Shown: piece after piece, positions 7,749-16,754 of the stretch
Position numbering within the stretch: the first letter of the stretch is position 1
Layout of the letters: the number at the start of each line of letters is the position of its first letter
Assembly (NCBI GenBank): GCA_904380375.1
Contig: CAJFID010000030.1
Location: forward strand, 1-31,922
DNA from: Avimonas intestinalis
GTDB lineage: Bacteria > Bacillota > Clostridia > Oscillospirales > Acutalibacteraceae
DNA: 31,922 nt
Direction: 5' to 3'
Made by a program: the position numbers and the translations under genes
The notes under the pieces: model-generated
The model's input: only the letters and a program-made list of their open reading frames with translations
Database searches by the model: none
Told to the model about the DNA's origin: nothing

Positions 7749-8963
7749 ATGTTTCGCAAACAGGAATGTGTGGCCATGCTGCTGGCCGGCGGGCAGGGAA
7801 GCCGGCTGTATGCGCTTACCCGCAACCTGGCCAAGCCGGCCGTCCCGTACGGCGGCAAATACCGGATCATTGACTTCCCGCTGTCCAACTGCGTCAACTC
7901 CGGTATTGAGACGGTGGGGGTGCTGACCCAGTACCAGCCGCTGGTGCTCAATGACTACATAGGCTCCGGCCAGCCCTGGGACCTTGACCGGATGAACGCG
8001 GGCGTCCATGTGCTCCCGCCCTACCAGGGCAAGAAGGGGGCGGATTGGTACAAGGGGACGGCCAACGCGATTTACCAAAATATGGCGTTTATTGAACGGT
8101 ACAGCCCCGAATACGTCCTGGTCCTCTCCGGCGACCACATTTACAAAATGGATTATTCCGAGATGATTGAGGCGCACAAAAAGAACAACGCCGACTGCAC
8201 CATCGCCGTCATTGAGGTGGAGATGTCCGAGGCCAGCCGCTTCGGCATCCTGAACACCAACCCGGACGGCTCGATCTACGAATTTGAAGAGAAGCCCGCC
8301 CATCCCAAGAGCAACCTGGCCTCAATGGGCATCTATGTCTTTACCTGGGACAAGCTCCGCCGGTACCTGACCGAGGATGAAAACGACCCGAAGTCCTCCA
8401 ACGATTTCGGCAAGAACGTCATTCCGGCCATGCTGAAGGCCGGGGAGAGGATGTATGTGTACCGTTTCTCCGGCTACTGGAAGGATGTCGGGACCATCGA
8501 CTCCCTGTGGGAGGCGAATATGGACCTGCTCAATCCCAAGGTGCCGCTGGACCTTTCGGTGCCGGACTGGAAGATTTACTCCCGCAACCCCGGCCTGCCG
8601 CCCCATTATGTGGGGGAGGGCGCCGTGGTGCAGAACAGCATGATCTCCGAGGGCAGCAACATCTACGGCACGGTCGATTTCTCGATTCTGTTCTCCGGCG
8701 TCACGGTGGAGGCGGGCGCCGAGGTGCGGGATTCGATCCTGATGCCGGGCGCCCGGGTGAAGGCCGGCGCCAAGGTGCAGTACGCGATCGTGGCGGAAAA
8801 CGCCGTGATCGGCGAGGGGGCGTCGGTCGGCTCCCGCCCGGAGGAGACGGCGAAGATTGAGGACTGGGGGGTCGCGGTGGTGGCCTCCGGCGTCACGGTC
8901 GGGCGGGGCTGCACCGTCCCGCCCAAGGGCATGATGGACAGCGATTTGGAGGACGTGCAGTAA
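7749..8963 (+). CDS. glgC: Glucose-1-phosphate adenylyltransferase, catalytic subunit
   Basis: GlgC makes ADP-glucose from ATP and glucose-1-phosphate, the committed step of glycogen synthesis. The 404-residue product has the nucleotide-binding loop LLAGGQGSRLYALT, then KPAVPYGGKYRIIDFPLSN, YKGTANAIYQN, and the metal-binding LSGDHIYKMDY. A C-terminal left-handed beta-helix is marked by repeated hydrophobic-G-x motifs (VVQNSMISEG, VKAGAKVQYAIV). AAGGAGG precedes the ATG at 7749, and an in-frame upstream extension is not protein-like. It follows glgB by 150 bp and is paired with glgD. Confidence 0.96.
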   Translation: MFRKQECVAMLLAGGQGSRLYALTRNLAKPAVPYGGKYRIIDFPLSNCVNSGIETVGVLTQYQPLVLNDYIGSGQPWDLDRMNAGVHVLPPYQGKKGADWYKGTANAIYQNMAFIERYSPEYVLVLSGDHIYKMDYSEMIEAHKKNNADCTIAVIEVEMSEASRFGILNTNPDGSIYEFEEKPAHPKSNLASMGIYVFTWDKLRRYLTEDENDPKSSNDFGKNVIPAMLKAGERMYVYRFSGYWKDVGTIDSLWEANMDLLNPKVPLDLSVPDWKIYSRNPGLPPHYVGEGAVVQNSMISEGSNIYGTVDFSILFSGVTVEAGAEVRDSILMPGARVKAGAKVQYAIVAENAVIGEGASVGSRPEETAKIEDWGVAVVASGVTVGRGCTVPPKGMMDSDLEDVQ

Positions 8964-9067
8964 GGCCGCCGGCCGGAAAACGATTCTCGGGAACGCCTTC
9001 CCGGCGCTGCGCCCACAGGGCGGGCGGCCCTCGGGGGACGGATTTCCCAGAAAGGAAGGATTACAGG

Positions 9068-10180
9068 ATGCGCAATAACAATGTCATCGGGATCTTATTC
9101 CCCAATATGCACGACGAGGCGCTGCCCGCCCTGACCGGCGTGCGCCCCTTCGGCTCGATCCCCTTCGGAGGCCGGTACCGCCTGATCGACTTTGCCCTAT
9201 CCAACCTGGTCAACGCGGGCATCGCCAAGGTGGGGATCGTCACCAAGGACAATTACCAGTCGCTGATGGACCACATCGGCTCGGGCAAGGCGTGGGACCT
9301 TTCCCGCAAGAACGAGGGGCTCTATTTCCTCCCGCCGGTCGCCGTCAGCGACGAGATGTACGCCGGGCGGATCGCCACCCTAAGGGGGATCCGGCCCTTC
9401 TTCCGCAATTCGAAGGAGGAGTATGTGATCCTCTCGGACTGCCATGTGGTCGGCAACATTGACTATGACGCGATGCTCGACGCCCATCTGGATTCCGGGG
9501 CGGATATCACGGTCGCCTGCAAGCACGGCGACATCCCCCGGCTCAACGACAACCTCCTGCTGTGGATGGGGGAAGACGGCCGGGTCAACGACATCATGCT
9601 GGGCAACTGCGTGGCGGAGGAATGCGATTACGGGCTGGGATTGTACATCCTGCGCAAGGATCTGCTCACCCGCCTGCTTGACGCCGCGGCCAGCCGGAAC
9701 CAGATGAATTTTGAGCGGGATATCCTCCTACGTCATCTCGACGACCTGAGAATCTGCGGGTACCGTGTTCCGGAATATACGGCGGTGATCTCGTCGCCCA
9801 AGAGCTATTTCCGCGCGAACATGGAACTGCTCAACCCCGCGGTGCGGGAGGCCTTGTTCCAGCCGCTGCGCCCGATCTATACCAAGGTGCGGGACGCCGC
9901 GCCGGCCAAGTACGGGCTGCACGCTTCGGTGTCCAATTCCCTGGTGGCCGACGGCTGCTTTGTGGAGGGCGAGGTCCGCAACTCGATCCTGTTCCGCGAC
10001 GTGCGGATCGCGCGGGACACCCACATTGAGAACAGCATCGTGATGCAGGGGGCGATCATCTGCGAAAAGACCTCCTTAAACTGCGCGGTGCTTGATAAGG
10101 ACGTGGTCATCAAGGCCAGCCGGAACCTGAGCGGGGCGGAGGACTACCCCCTCTTCATTGACAAGGGCACCGTCGTCTGA
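9068..10180 (+). CDS. glgD: Glucose-1-phosphate adenylyltransferase subunit GlgD
   Basis: The 370-residue GlgC paralogue keeps the two-domain fold but has lost the catalytic loop. Where GlgC has GGQGSRL, this protein reads NMHDEALPALTGVRPFGS. The sugar-binding FGGRYRLIDFALSNLVNAG is kept, and LSDCHVVGNIDYDAML replaces the catalytic SGDH motif. In Firmicutes GlgD joins GlgC in a heterotetramer and adjusts its activity and allostery, without activity of its own. A left-handed beta-helix follows in the C-terminal third. The GAAAGGAAGG upstream supports the ATG at 9068. Confidence 0.94.
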   Translation: MRNNNVIGILFPNMHDEALPALTGVRPFGSIPFGGRYRLIDFALSNLVNAGIAKVGIVTKDNYQSLMDHIGSGKAWDLSRKNEGLYFLPPVAVSDEMYAGRIATLRGIRPFFRNSKEEYVILSDCHVVGNIDYDAMLDAHLDSGADITVACKHGDIPRLNDNLLLWMGEDGRVNDIMLGNCVAEECDYGLGLYILRKDLLTRLLDAAASRNQMNFERDILLRHLDDLRICGYRVPEYTAVISSPKSYFRANMELLNPAVREALFQPLRPIYTKVRDAAPAKYGLHASVSNSLVADGCFVEGEVRNSILFRDVRIARDTHIENSIVMQGAIICEKTSLNCAVLDKDVVIKASRNLSGAEDYPLFIDKGTVV

Positions 10181-10214
10181 CGCCGTACCCGCCAAGAAAG
10201 GAGCGAATCATCGT

Positions 10215-11639
10215 ATGAAGGTGTTGTTTGTTACCAGCGAGGCGGTCCCCTTTGCCGCTTCCGGCGGCCTGGCCGACGTATCCGGGGCGCTGCCCCACGC
10301 GCTGCGGGAGCGGCTGGTCGGCTGCCGGGTGGTGCTGCCGCTGTATGAGAGCGTGCCGCAGGAGCTCAGGGAGAACATGACGTTCCTGACCAGCCTGTCG
10401 GTGCCGGTCGCCTGGCGGCGGCAGTACTGCGGCGTGTTTGAGGCGCGGCACAACGGGGTGATTTACTACCTGCTGGACAACCAGTATTATTTCAAGCGTC
10501 CCGGCCTGTACGGGCATTACGACGACGCCGAGCGGTTCGCTTTTCTGTCCCGCGCGGCGCTGGAGATGCTTAGCTGCATTGATTTCAAGCCGGACATCCT
10601 CCACGCCAACGACTGGCAGTGCGCGCTGGTGCCGGTGTATTACTCCCTGTTTTACGCGCAGCGGGAGGGGTACGAGAACATCAAGACCGTGTTCACCATC
10701 CACAACATCCAGTACCAGGGCAAGTACGGCATGGAGATCTTGGAGGATGTGTTCGGCATCCCGCAGGACGCCCGCTCGCTGGTCGAGCAGGACGGCTGCG
10801 TCAACCTGATGAAGGGCGCGATTGAAAGCGCCCACAGGGTCACCACCGTCAGCCCGACCTATGCCAAGGAAATCCTTGATCCCTGGTATTCCCACGGCCT
10901 GGACAGCATCCTGCGGGCCCGGGAATGGAAGCTGACCGGGATTTTGAACGGGATTGACACCGTCGGCTACGACCCGGCCGCCGACCCCGACATCTACGCC
11001 CACTATTCGGCGGACGACCCGGCCGGCAAGGCGGAAAACAAGCGCGCCCTGCAGGAGCGGCTGAGCCTCCCGCCCCGCGCCGACGTGCCGATGGTTACGA
11101 TGGTCACCCGGCTGGTTTCCCACAAGGGGCTGGACCTGGTCAAATACGTGCTGGGCGAGCTGCTGCAGGAGGATGTGCAGTTTGTGCTGCTCGGCTCCGG
11201 CGACTGGGTGTACGAAAACTTCTTCCGGGAGATGCAGGACCGCTTCCCGGACAAAATGCGGTACTGCTACGGCTTTGTGCCCGAGCTGGCCCGCAAGATT
11301 TACGCGGCGGGGGACATCTTCCTCATGCCTTCCAAGAGCGAGCCGTGCGGCCTGTCCCAGATGGTGGCCTGCCGGTACGGCACCGTCCCCGTGGTGCGGG
11401 AGACCGGTGGCCTCAAGGACAGCATCACCGACTGCGGCGACGGGCAGGGGCTGGGCTTTACCTTCAAAACCTACAATGCCAACGATATGCTCTATGCCCT
11501 GCACCGCTCCCTGGGCGCCTATGCCAACAAGCACGACTGGCCCATCCTGGTCGACCGCGCCATGCGGGCCGATTTCAGCTGGGGACGCTCGGCCAACGAA
11601 TACATCCGCCTCTACCGTTCGCTGGTCAAGGAGGGGTAA
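10215..11639 (+). CDS. glgA: Glycogen synthase
   Basis: GlgA transfers glucose from ADP-glucose to the growing alpha-1,4 chain. The 474-residue GT5 enzyme has two Rossmann-like domains. The N-terminal motif reads VTSEAVPFAASGGLADVSG, so the classical KTGGL lysine is replaced by Ala-Ser. I believe this variant is common in related Clostridia but cannot confirm it. Other motifs are LHANDWQCALVPVYY, FTIHNIQYQGKYG, the MVTRLVSHKGLDLV linker into domain 2, and SKSEPCGLSQMVACRYG with the catalytic EPCG. The ATG at 10215 follows AAAGGAG. It is the last gene of the operon. Confidence 0.96.
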   Translation: MKVLFVTSEAVPFAASGGLADVSGALPHALRERLVGCRVVLPLYESVPQELRENMTFLTSLSVPVAWRRQYCGVFEARHNGVIYYLLDNQYYFKRPGLYGHYDDAERFAFLSRAALEMLSCIDFKPDILHANDWQCALVPVYYSLFYAQREGYENIKTVFTIHNIQYQGKYGMEILEDVFGIPQDARSLVEQDGCVNLMKGAIESAHRVTTVSPTYAKEILDPWYSHGLDSILRAREWKLTGILNGIDTVGYDPAADPDIYAHYSADDPAGKAENKRALQERLSLPPRADVPMVTMVTRLVSHKGLDLVKYVLGELLQEDVQFVLLGSGDWVYENFFREMQDRFPDKMRYCYGFVPELARKIYAAGDIFLMPSKSEPCGLSQMVACRYGTVPVVRETGGLKDSITDCGDGQGLGFTFKTYNANDMLYALHRSLGAYANKHDWPILVDRAMRADFSWGRSANEYIRLYRSLVKEG

Positions 11640-11739
11640 CGCGGCCTCCCGCGGGGCCGAAGGGGCGGCCCGCGCCGCCGTTGCGCGCGGGAGCGGCCGC
11701 AGCGATTGCCGGGATCGCCGGGATGGTTCGGAAAATTTT

Positions 11740-11782
11740 AAGGGGGCTGCTGCAAAACGAAGCCTTTTGCAGCAGCCCCCTT
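11740..11782 (+). terminator. Terminator of the glycogen operon
   Basis: An 18-bp perfect stem (11740-11757 with 11765-11782) surrounds a 7-base loop, with an AAAA/TTTT inner end. There is no long T tail, so efficiency is uncertain. The rest of the gap 11640-12034 shows no gene. Confidence 0.7.
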
Positions 11783-12034
11783 GGCTTGGAAAAGGGAGAA
11801 AAACCGGGCGGCATGGGCGTGAGCCACGCCGCCTGCCTCTCCGGAGGGCGCTTCCCCGCCGCCGTTCAGGGGGCCGGGCGGGAAAATACGGCGCGCAGGA
11901 GGGCCTGCCGTCCGGCTGAGGGGAAAAACGCGCCGCTTTCCTCTCCTGGGCGGATGCCGGGGGAGCGGATGCGCCCGGCCGCTTTGGGGCGGCGCTTTGC
12001 GGCGGAAAAGGCACGGTGTCCGGCTGTTTCCCCC

Positions 12035-12063
12035 TTTTCATCCGGGCAGGGGGAGGGTATAAT
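12035..12063 (+). promoter_or_regulatory. Promoter of nagA
   Basis: TTTTCA (12035-12040), a 17-bp spacer and TATAAT (12058-12063) lie about 90 bp before the start codon. Confidence 0.6.
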
Positions 12064-12150
12064 GAAGGCGTAACCCAAGCGGCCGCCGAAGAAAGCGCGG
12101 CGCCGCCCGAAGCCCAGGGCTGCCTGTAAATTTGTAGGAGGGAAAGCCGT

Positions 12151-13302
12151 ATGAGCGGTATGGTTCTGAAAAACGCCACCGTATATAATGAAGAGTTTAT
12201 GCCGGTACGCGCGGATGTGGAAACCGAGGGGGAATGGATCGCCTCAGTCGGCAGCGCCGGCGGGCAGGGAGAGGAAATTGACCTGACCGGCTGTACCGTG
12301 ATCCCCGGGCTGATAGACATCCATATCCACGGCTGCGCGGGGTTTGACACGGGCGACGCAACGCCCGAAGCGCTGAAGGCTATGTCGAATCGCCTGGTGC
12401 GCTGGGGCGTCACCTCCTTCTGCCCTACTTCGATGACCCTGCCGTTTGAAGAGCTGGAGCGGATTTTCGCCAACGTCGCCGCCTGTATGCAAGCGGTGGA
12501 CGGTGCGTATATCCAGGGGATCAACATGGAAGGGCCGTATATCGCCGCCTCCAAAAAGGGCGCGCAGAACGCCGCTTATGTCCGCAGCCCTGACAAGGAG
12601 GAGTTCCGCCGCCTGTACGACGGCTGCGGCGGGCGGATCCGCCTGGTCGATATCGCGCCCGAATGCCCCGGTGCGGGGGAGTTTATCCGGGAGGTGCAGC
12701 CCTACTGCCCAGTGTCGATCGCCCACACGGCGGCCGGCTATGAGGAGGCGGTTCGGGCCATTGAGGATGGCTGCCGCCATGTGACCCATCTGTATAACGC
12801 GATGAGCGGGCTGACCCACCGGGCGCCCGGCGTGGTCGGCGCGGTGTTTGACCGGGCGCGGGGCTGCGGGCTGCGCGCGGAGCTGATCTGCGACGGGTTC
12901 CACATCCATCCCGCTGCGCTGCGTATCGCGTTCCGCCTGCTTGGCGAGGACGGCTCCGTCATCGTCAGCGATGCGATGCGGGCCGCCGGGCATACCGACG
13001 GGCAGTATGACCTCGGCGGGCAGGCCGTCACCGTCCGGGACGGCAAGGCACTCCTGGCCGACGGGACGATTGCCGCCTCTACCACCAACCTCTATGAGGA
13101 GCTCAAGAACGTCATCCGTTTCGGCGTCCCGATGAAGCAGGCGGTGAAGTCCGCTACCATCAACCCCGCCCGCGCCATCCGGGCGGACGACGTGACCGGT
13201 TCGATCCAGCCGGGCAAGCGGGCCGACCTGCTGGCGCTTGACGAGGAGCTGAACATCAAGCTGGTGGTGGTCAAAGGGGAGATCAAGGTCGACAACCGGT
13301 GA
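12151..13302 (+). CDS. nagA: N-acetylglucosamine-6-phosphate deacetylase
   Basis: NagA removes acetate from GlcNAc-6-phosphate to give glucosamine-6-phosphate for catabolism or wall recycling. The 383-residue amidohydrolase shows IPGLIDIHIHGCAGFDT (first metal-binding histidines) and NMEGPYI with the metal Glu. SIAHTAA and HVTHLYNAMSGLTHR give further metal and substrate histidines, and VIVSDAMRAAG carries the catalytic Asp. The C-terminus NPARAIR..VTGSIQPGKRADLL is the typical beta-sandwich return of the fold. GTAGGAGGG before the ATG supports the start. It is a single gene with its own promoter; no nagB is adjacent. Confidence 0.95.
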   Translation: MSGMVLKNATVYNEEFMPVRADVETEGEWIASVGSAGGQGEEIDLTGCTVIPGLIDIHIHGCAGFDTGDATPEALKAMSNRLVRWGVTSFCPTSMTLPFEELERIFANVAACMQAVDGAYIQGINMEGPYIAASKKGAQNAAYVRSPDKEEFRRLYDGCGGRIRLVDIAPECPGAGEFIREVQPYCPVSIAHTAAGYEEAVRAIEDGCRHVTHLYNAMSGLTHRAPGVVGAVFDRARGCGLRAELICDGFHIHPAALRIAFRLLGEDGSVIVSDAMRAAGHTDGQYDLGGQAVTVRDGKALLADGTIAASTTNLYEELKNVIRFGVPMKQAVKSATINPARAIRADDVTGSIQPGKRADLLALDEELNIKLVVVKGEIKVDNR

Positions 13303-13671
13303 CACCGCGGGCGGGCAGCCGCAGAGGGTATGCCGGCGTTCGGCACGGGGCGTCCATCCCTAGCCCGTGGCTGGGAAAGGGCCTTTTGCGGGGAAACGGC
13401 TTCTTGAAAGCCGCCCCCGCCTAGGCTCATAAGGGGGCGTCCGGCCGGAGAGGAAAAAAGGGCGGCGCCCGGTTCCAGGCTGTGGCTTTTCCGGTATGCC
13501 GCAGGTGCCCGCCGTGCGGTGCGAAACGCCCGCTTCCCCTTGCGCGGTGGGAACGCGCCGGCGGCGGGGGAGACTTTGACAGTCGGCCAATGACCCGGCG
13601 GCTCCGGCCTCTTTTTTAGCGTACAACACAAAAAATTTACATCTGTCCGGGGGTGGAATTGGCGGTTTCCC
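13303..13671. other. Intergenic region with a GC-rich hairpin
   Basis: No credible gene was seen. A two-part hairpin at 13388-13420 (GCGGGG with CCCCGC outside, CGGCTT with AAGCCG inside) may help end nagA transcription but lacks a T-run. Confidence 0.4.
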
Positions 13672-13700
13672 TTGACTTGTTGCCTCTTACGCGGTATGAT
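13672..13700 (+). promoter_or_regulatory. Sigma-A promoter of small membrane protein
   Basis: TTGACT (13672-13677), 17 bp, TATGAT (13695-13700). A strong match, 42 bp before the start codon. Confidence 0.75.
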
Positions 13701-13742
13701 AAAAACAAATATGGACACAATACCGATTGTAGGAGGTCATAG

Positions 13743-14009
13743 ATGATGAAAGAAAAAAGCTCCAAACTGGTGTTTATTGTGACACTGGCGGCGGTTGTCG
13801 CCGCGCTGACGACGGTGGCGGTCCTTTTCGCGCGGATGCTTATGAAGAAGAAGGCGCTGTGCGCATATAACGACACCATTGACTATGATTTCGACGATTT
13901 TGATGACGGCGAGGACGACGAATGCGGCTGCTGCGCCTGTGAGGCGGAGAAGCCGGTCCAGATCCCGCTGGCGAAGCCCGAGGACGAGGAAGCGCAGAAG
14001 GAGGACTGA
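13743..14009 (+). CDS. Small single-pass membrane protein with acidic, Cys-containing tail
   Basis: The 88-residue protein has one transmembrane segment at about residues 8-31 (VFIVTLAAVVAALTTVAVLF), flanked by lysines. A hydrophilic domain follows, with an acidic run (YDFDDFDDGEDDECG) and a CGCCAC cysteine cluster. The signature resembles small membrane proteins found beside sporulation or envelope genes in Ruminococcaceae, but I do not recognise a named family. Metal binding by the acidic/Cys patch is conjecture. AGGAGG six bases upstream and a good promoter make the gene itself very likely. Two adjacent ATGs (13743, 13746) are equally possible starts. Confidence 0.8.
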   Translation: MMKEKSSKLVFIVTLAAVVAALTTVAVLFARMLMKKKALCAYNDTIDYDFDDFDDGEDDECGCCACEAEKPVQIPLAKPEDEEAQKED

Positions 14010-14111
14010 ACCGTCCTTCTATCCGGCCGGCAGGACTTATGGCCGGATACGCAAAGAAAGCCCGAAAGAGCAACAGGAAAAACGGCCGGCGGCAAGCTGC
14101 CGGCTGCCGGG

Positions 14112-14156
14112 AAGCCTCCCGGGCAAACGAAAGGCCGTTTGCCCGGGAGGCTTTTT
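14112..14156 (+). terminator. Terminator of the small membrane protein gene
   Basis: A 17-bp perfect stem (14112-14128 with 14137-14153) around GAAAGGCC, followed by further T residues. A smaller palindrome (ATCCGGCC with GGCCGGAT, 14021-14048) lies just after the stop codon. Confidence 0.85.
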
Positions 14157-14340
14157 GCCTTCCAGGGCCCGGCGTAGCGGCCCACCGCTTTTTCCGCCTC
14201 CGGCTGCTGTGTCAGGCGCGGACAGGGGAACAGGGGAGGATGGCGAAGGGAAAGGGGAACCGGAGAACAGGTGCAAAGAGTTACAAAGTGAAAAAAGGGG
14301 AAAAAGGAGCTTTCCCGCCGGATTTCATCGCTTTGACGGG

Positions 14341-14369
14341 TTGAACCGCCGGCCGATTTTTGGTATACT
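14341..14369 (+). promoter_or_regulatory. Promoter of the AGCS symporter gene
   Basis: TTGAAC (14341-14346), 17 bp, TATACT (14364-14369), about 75 bp before the start codon. Confidence 0.7.
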
Positions 14370-14444
14370 GATGGCTGATAAAAAAATAACAAGCGCGTGC
14401 TCCGGCGGAAGGCCGGCGCATGGGAAGCCAGAGGAGGAAACCTT

Positions 14445-15905
14445 TTGGATTTTTTAACGCAGGCGGTTGAAGCGGTCAACGCCTTTTTATGGGATTTTGC
14501 GCTGCTGTTCCTGCTGTGCGGGACGGGAATCTATTTTACCGTGCGTTTGCGGTTCGTCCAGGTGCGCAAATTTGTCGCCGGGCTCAAGGCGGTGTTTGGC
14601 AACGTCCGCCTGCGGGGGGAAAAGGCCAACAAGGATGGGATGAGCTCCTTTCAATCCCTGACCACGGCGGTGGCCGCGCAGATCGGCACGGGGAATATCG
14701 CAGGGGCGGCAACGGCGATTGTGGCGGGCGGCCCGGGCGCGATTTTTTGGATGTGGGTGTCCGCCTTTTTCGGGATGGCCACCATCTTCGCGGAGGCTAC
14801 GCTGGCCCAACAGTTCAAAACCCGGGTGGACGGGGAAGTTACGGGCGGCCCGGTGTACTATATCCGGGCGTTTTTCACCGGGAAATTCGGGAAATTCCTT
14901 GCGGGCTTCTTTTCGGTGGCGATTGTCCTGGCGCTGGGCTTTATGGGCAATATGGTGCAGTCCAATTCGATCGGCGCCTCCTTTGAGGCCGCTTTCGGCC
15001 TCCATCCCGCGATTATCGGGGCGGTGGTGGCGGTGGCCGCCGTCTTCGTTTTTCTTGGCGGGGCGCAGCGGATCAGCGCTGTCACGGAGAAGGTGGTTCC
15101 CGTTATGGCGCTGCTGTATGTTGTAGGGTCGTTGGTGGTGCTGGCGATCAACTACCGTAATGTCCCCGGTGCTTTTGCGCAAATCTTTACCATGGCATTT
15201 GCCCCGCAGGCGGTGGCGGGTGGTGTGGTCGGCATCACCGTACAAAAGGCAATCCGCTACGGAGTGGCACGAGGCCTGTTTTCCAACGAGGCGGGAATGG
15301 GTTCCACCCCCCACGCCCACGCCCGCGCCAAGGTCAAGCACCCCTGCGAGCAGGGGGAGGTCGCTATGATCGGCGTATTTATTGATACCTTCTTGGGCCT
15401 GACCTTAACAGCTCTGGTTATCCTGGCGACCGGCTCCCTGGGGTCCGGCAAGGATGGGGCGGAGCTGGCCCAGTACGCGTTTCATTCGGTGTTTGGCGTC
15501 TTCGGGGATTGGTTCATCGCCGGCAGTATGCTGCTTTTCGGCTTTTCCACCATTATCGGCTGGTATTTCTTTGGAGAAGTCAATGTCCGCCACCTATTCG
15601 GAAAAAAGGCGGTCAAGCCCTATGCGGTGCTGGTAGGGCTGTTTATTGTCCTTGGTTCCTGCCTGAAGGTACAGTTTGTGTGGGATCTGTCCGACATGTT
15701 CAACGGGCTGATGGTCATCCCCAACCTGATTGGCGTGCTGGCCCTCAGCGGGGTGGTCGCCCTCCTCTGCCGCCGGTACGAGGCGGGGAACCTCTCCCCG
15801 CTGCAGTGGCGCCGGCAGCCGCGCCGGCGGGGGCGTGCTCCGGCCGCGGAAAGGGCGGCTTCGGCGGAAGCGCAGGGCGGCGATGAGGAAGGGAACGGCG
15901 TATAA
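14445..15905 (+). CDS. Amino acid:sodium symporter, AGCS family
   Basis: The 486-residue integral membrane protein belongs to the alanine/glycine:cation symporter family. It imports alanine, glycine or a similar amino acid with sodium or protons. Evidence is the hydrophobic multi-helix pattern, the family stretch GGPGAIFWMWVSAFFGM..FAEATLAQ, and conserved QIGTGNIAGAATAI, GGPVYYI and GLFSNEAGMGSTPHAHA. The TTG at 14445 is chosen because GAGGAGG lies seven bases upstream and the first helix starts soon after. Upstream residues are not natural. The last 45 or so residues are hydrophilic and Arg/Ala-rich, cytosolic and without evident function. Substrate specificity cannot be read from the sequence. 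Confidence 0.93.
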   Translation: MDFLTQAVEAVNAFLWDFALLFLLCGTGIYFTVRLRFVQVRKFVAGLKAVFGNVRLRGEKANKDGMSSFQSLTTAVAAQIGTGNIAGAATAIVAGGPGAIFWMWVSAFFGMATIFAEATLAQQFKTRVDGEVTGGPVYYIRAFFTGKFGKFLAGFFSVAIVLALGFMGNMVQSNSIGASFEAAFGLHPAIIGAVVAVAAVFVFLGGAQRISAVTEKVVPVMALLYVVGSLVVLAINYRNVPGAFAQIFTMAFAPQAVAGGVVGITVQKAIRYGVARGLFSNEAGMGSTPHAHARAKVKHPCEQGEVAMIGVFIDTFLGLTLTALVILATGSLGSGKDGAELAQYAFHSVFGVFGDWFIAGSMLLFGFSTIIGWYFFGEVNVRHLFGKKAVKPYAVLVGLFIVLGSCLKVQFVWDLSDMFNGLMVIPNLIGVLALSGVVALLCRRYEAGNLSPLQWRRQPRRRGRAPAAERAASAEAQGGDEEGNGV

Positions 15906-15965
15906 GGGCGTTTGAGGATGAGGCGGCTGGAGAGACGGCGGCCCGGCCTATCCCGATAAAAAAGC

Positions 15966-15996
15966 AAAGGGGGCATCGCGGGATGCTCCCTTTTTT
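15966..15996 (+). terminator. Terminator of the symporter gene
   Basis: A 12-bp stem with one G-T wobble (AAAGGGGGCATC with GATGCTCCCTTT) around GCGG, followed by T residues. Confidence 0.85.
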
Positions 15997-16105
15997 GCTG
16001 CCCGGCATTCCTGGGCCTCGCCGGCGTCGCTTCAGTGACTTTGCATCTGCCGCGCCGCACCCTCACGGTATGCCGCGGCGCAATGTGCGGGGAGGGGCGG
16101 CTGCC

Positions 16106-16134
16106 TTGACATGTGGGCATATGCACGATATAAT
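16106..16134 (+). promoter_or_regulatory. Perfect-consensus sigma-A promoter
   Basis: TTGACA (16106-16111), exactly 17 bp, TATAAT (16129-16134). Both boxes match consensus completely. It drives the DUF134/NifX-like/dehydrogenase operon and implies strong transcription unless an operator intervenes. Confidence 0.85.
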
Positions 16135-16187
16135 ATTGGTGTTGCCGTTCGTATGTACGCGCCTGCCGTGGGAAGGGGAGAAACAGG

Positions 16188-16616
16188 ATGCCGCGAAAAT
16201 CCAAATGCCGCCTAGTCTGCGGGGAACCGGCCTGCCGCCGTTTCCTTCCGCAGTCTCCCCCGGAAGGGGCGAAGGCGGAGCCGGTGCGGCTGAGCGTAGA
16301 GGAACTGGAAAGCCTGCGGCTGTGCGACTACGAGGGGCTGGAGCAGGGGCAGGCCGCCACCCGGATGGGGATCTCCCGCGGCACCTTCCAGCGGATCCTT
16401 TACGCCGCCCGGCATAAAGCCGCCCAGGCCCTGATTACCGGGGCGGAGCTGACCATCGGCGGCGGGCGCTATGCCGTGCGGGAGGGGTGCTGCCCCCATG
16501 CCGGCGGCTGCCGCCACCCGGGCGCGCGTTGCTGCCGGGGGATGCATCCCGGCGGGGAAGCGCCGCCGGAGCCGCATGGCGAAACGCCGGAAAAGGGCGG
16601 GCCGCCGGCGGAATAG
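16188..16616 (+). CDS. DUF134-family DNA-binding protein
   Basis: The 142-residue protein matches the DUF134 family of small sigma-region-4-like DNA-binding proteins. An N-terminal basic CRLVC.EPACRRFLP stretch leads to LSVEELESLRLCDYEGLEQG, then the helix-turn-helix AATRMGISRGTFQRILYAAR. The C-terminus is Cys/His-rich (CCPHAGGCRHPGARCC), which suggests metal binding. Members usually neighbour NifX/NifB-like iron-cluster proteins, as here, and probably regulate them. It is first in the operon after the consensus promoter, with GGGGAG before the ATG. The regulatory role is inference from fold and family habit. Confidence 0.88.
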   Translation: MPRKSKCRLVCGEPACRRFLPQSPPEGAKAEPVRLSVEELESLRLCDYEGLEQGQAATRMGISRGTFQRILYAARHKAAQALITGAELTIGGGRYAVREGCCPHAGGCRHPGARCCRGMHPGGEAPPEPHGETPEKGGPPAE

Positions 16617-16754
16617 CCGGCCTTGCACAAGGACGCTGCCGGAGGCGGATGGCCTTGCGGGCGGCTTTCCTCCCGCAGGGGCCGCATCGGCCGACGGGAA
16701 GGCATCATTGGACAGCGCGGGCTTGGCTCCGCGCAGAGAAAGGGAGTAGGGACA

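Noticed and set aside
6525..12554. Long minus-strand open frames of 592 and 799 codons opposite the glycogen genes
   Set aside because: They are antisense to clear GH13 and GT5 genes, arise from GC-rich codon structure, and show no family motifs.
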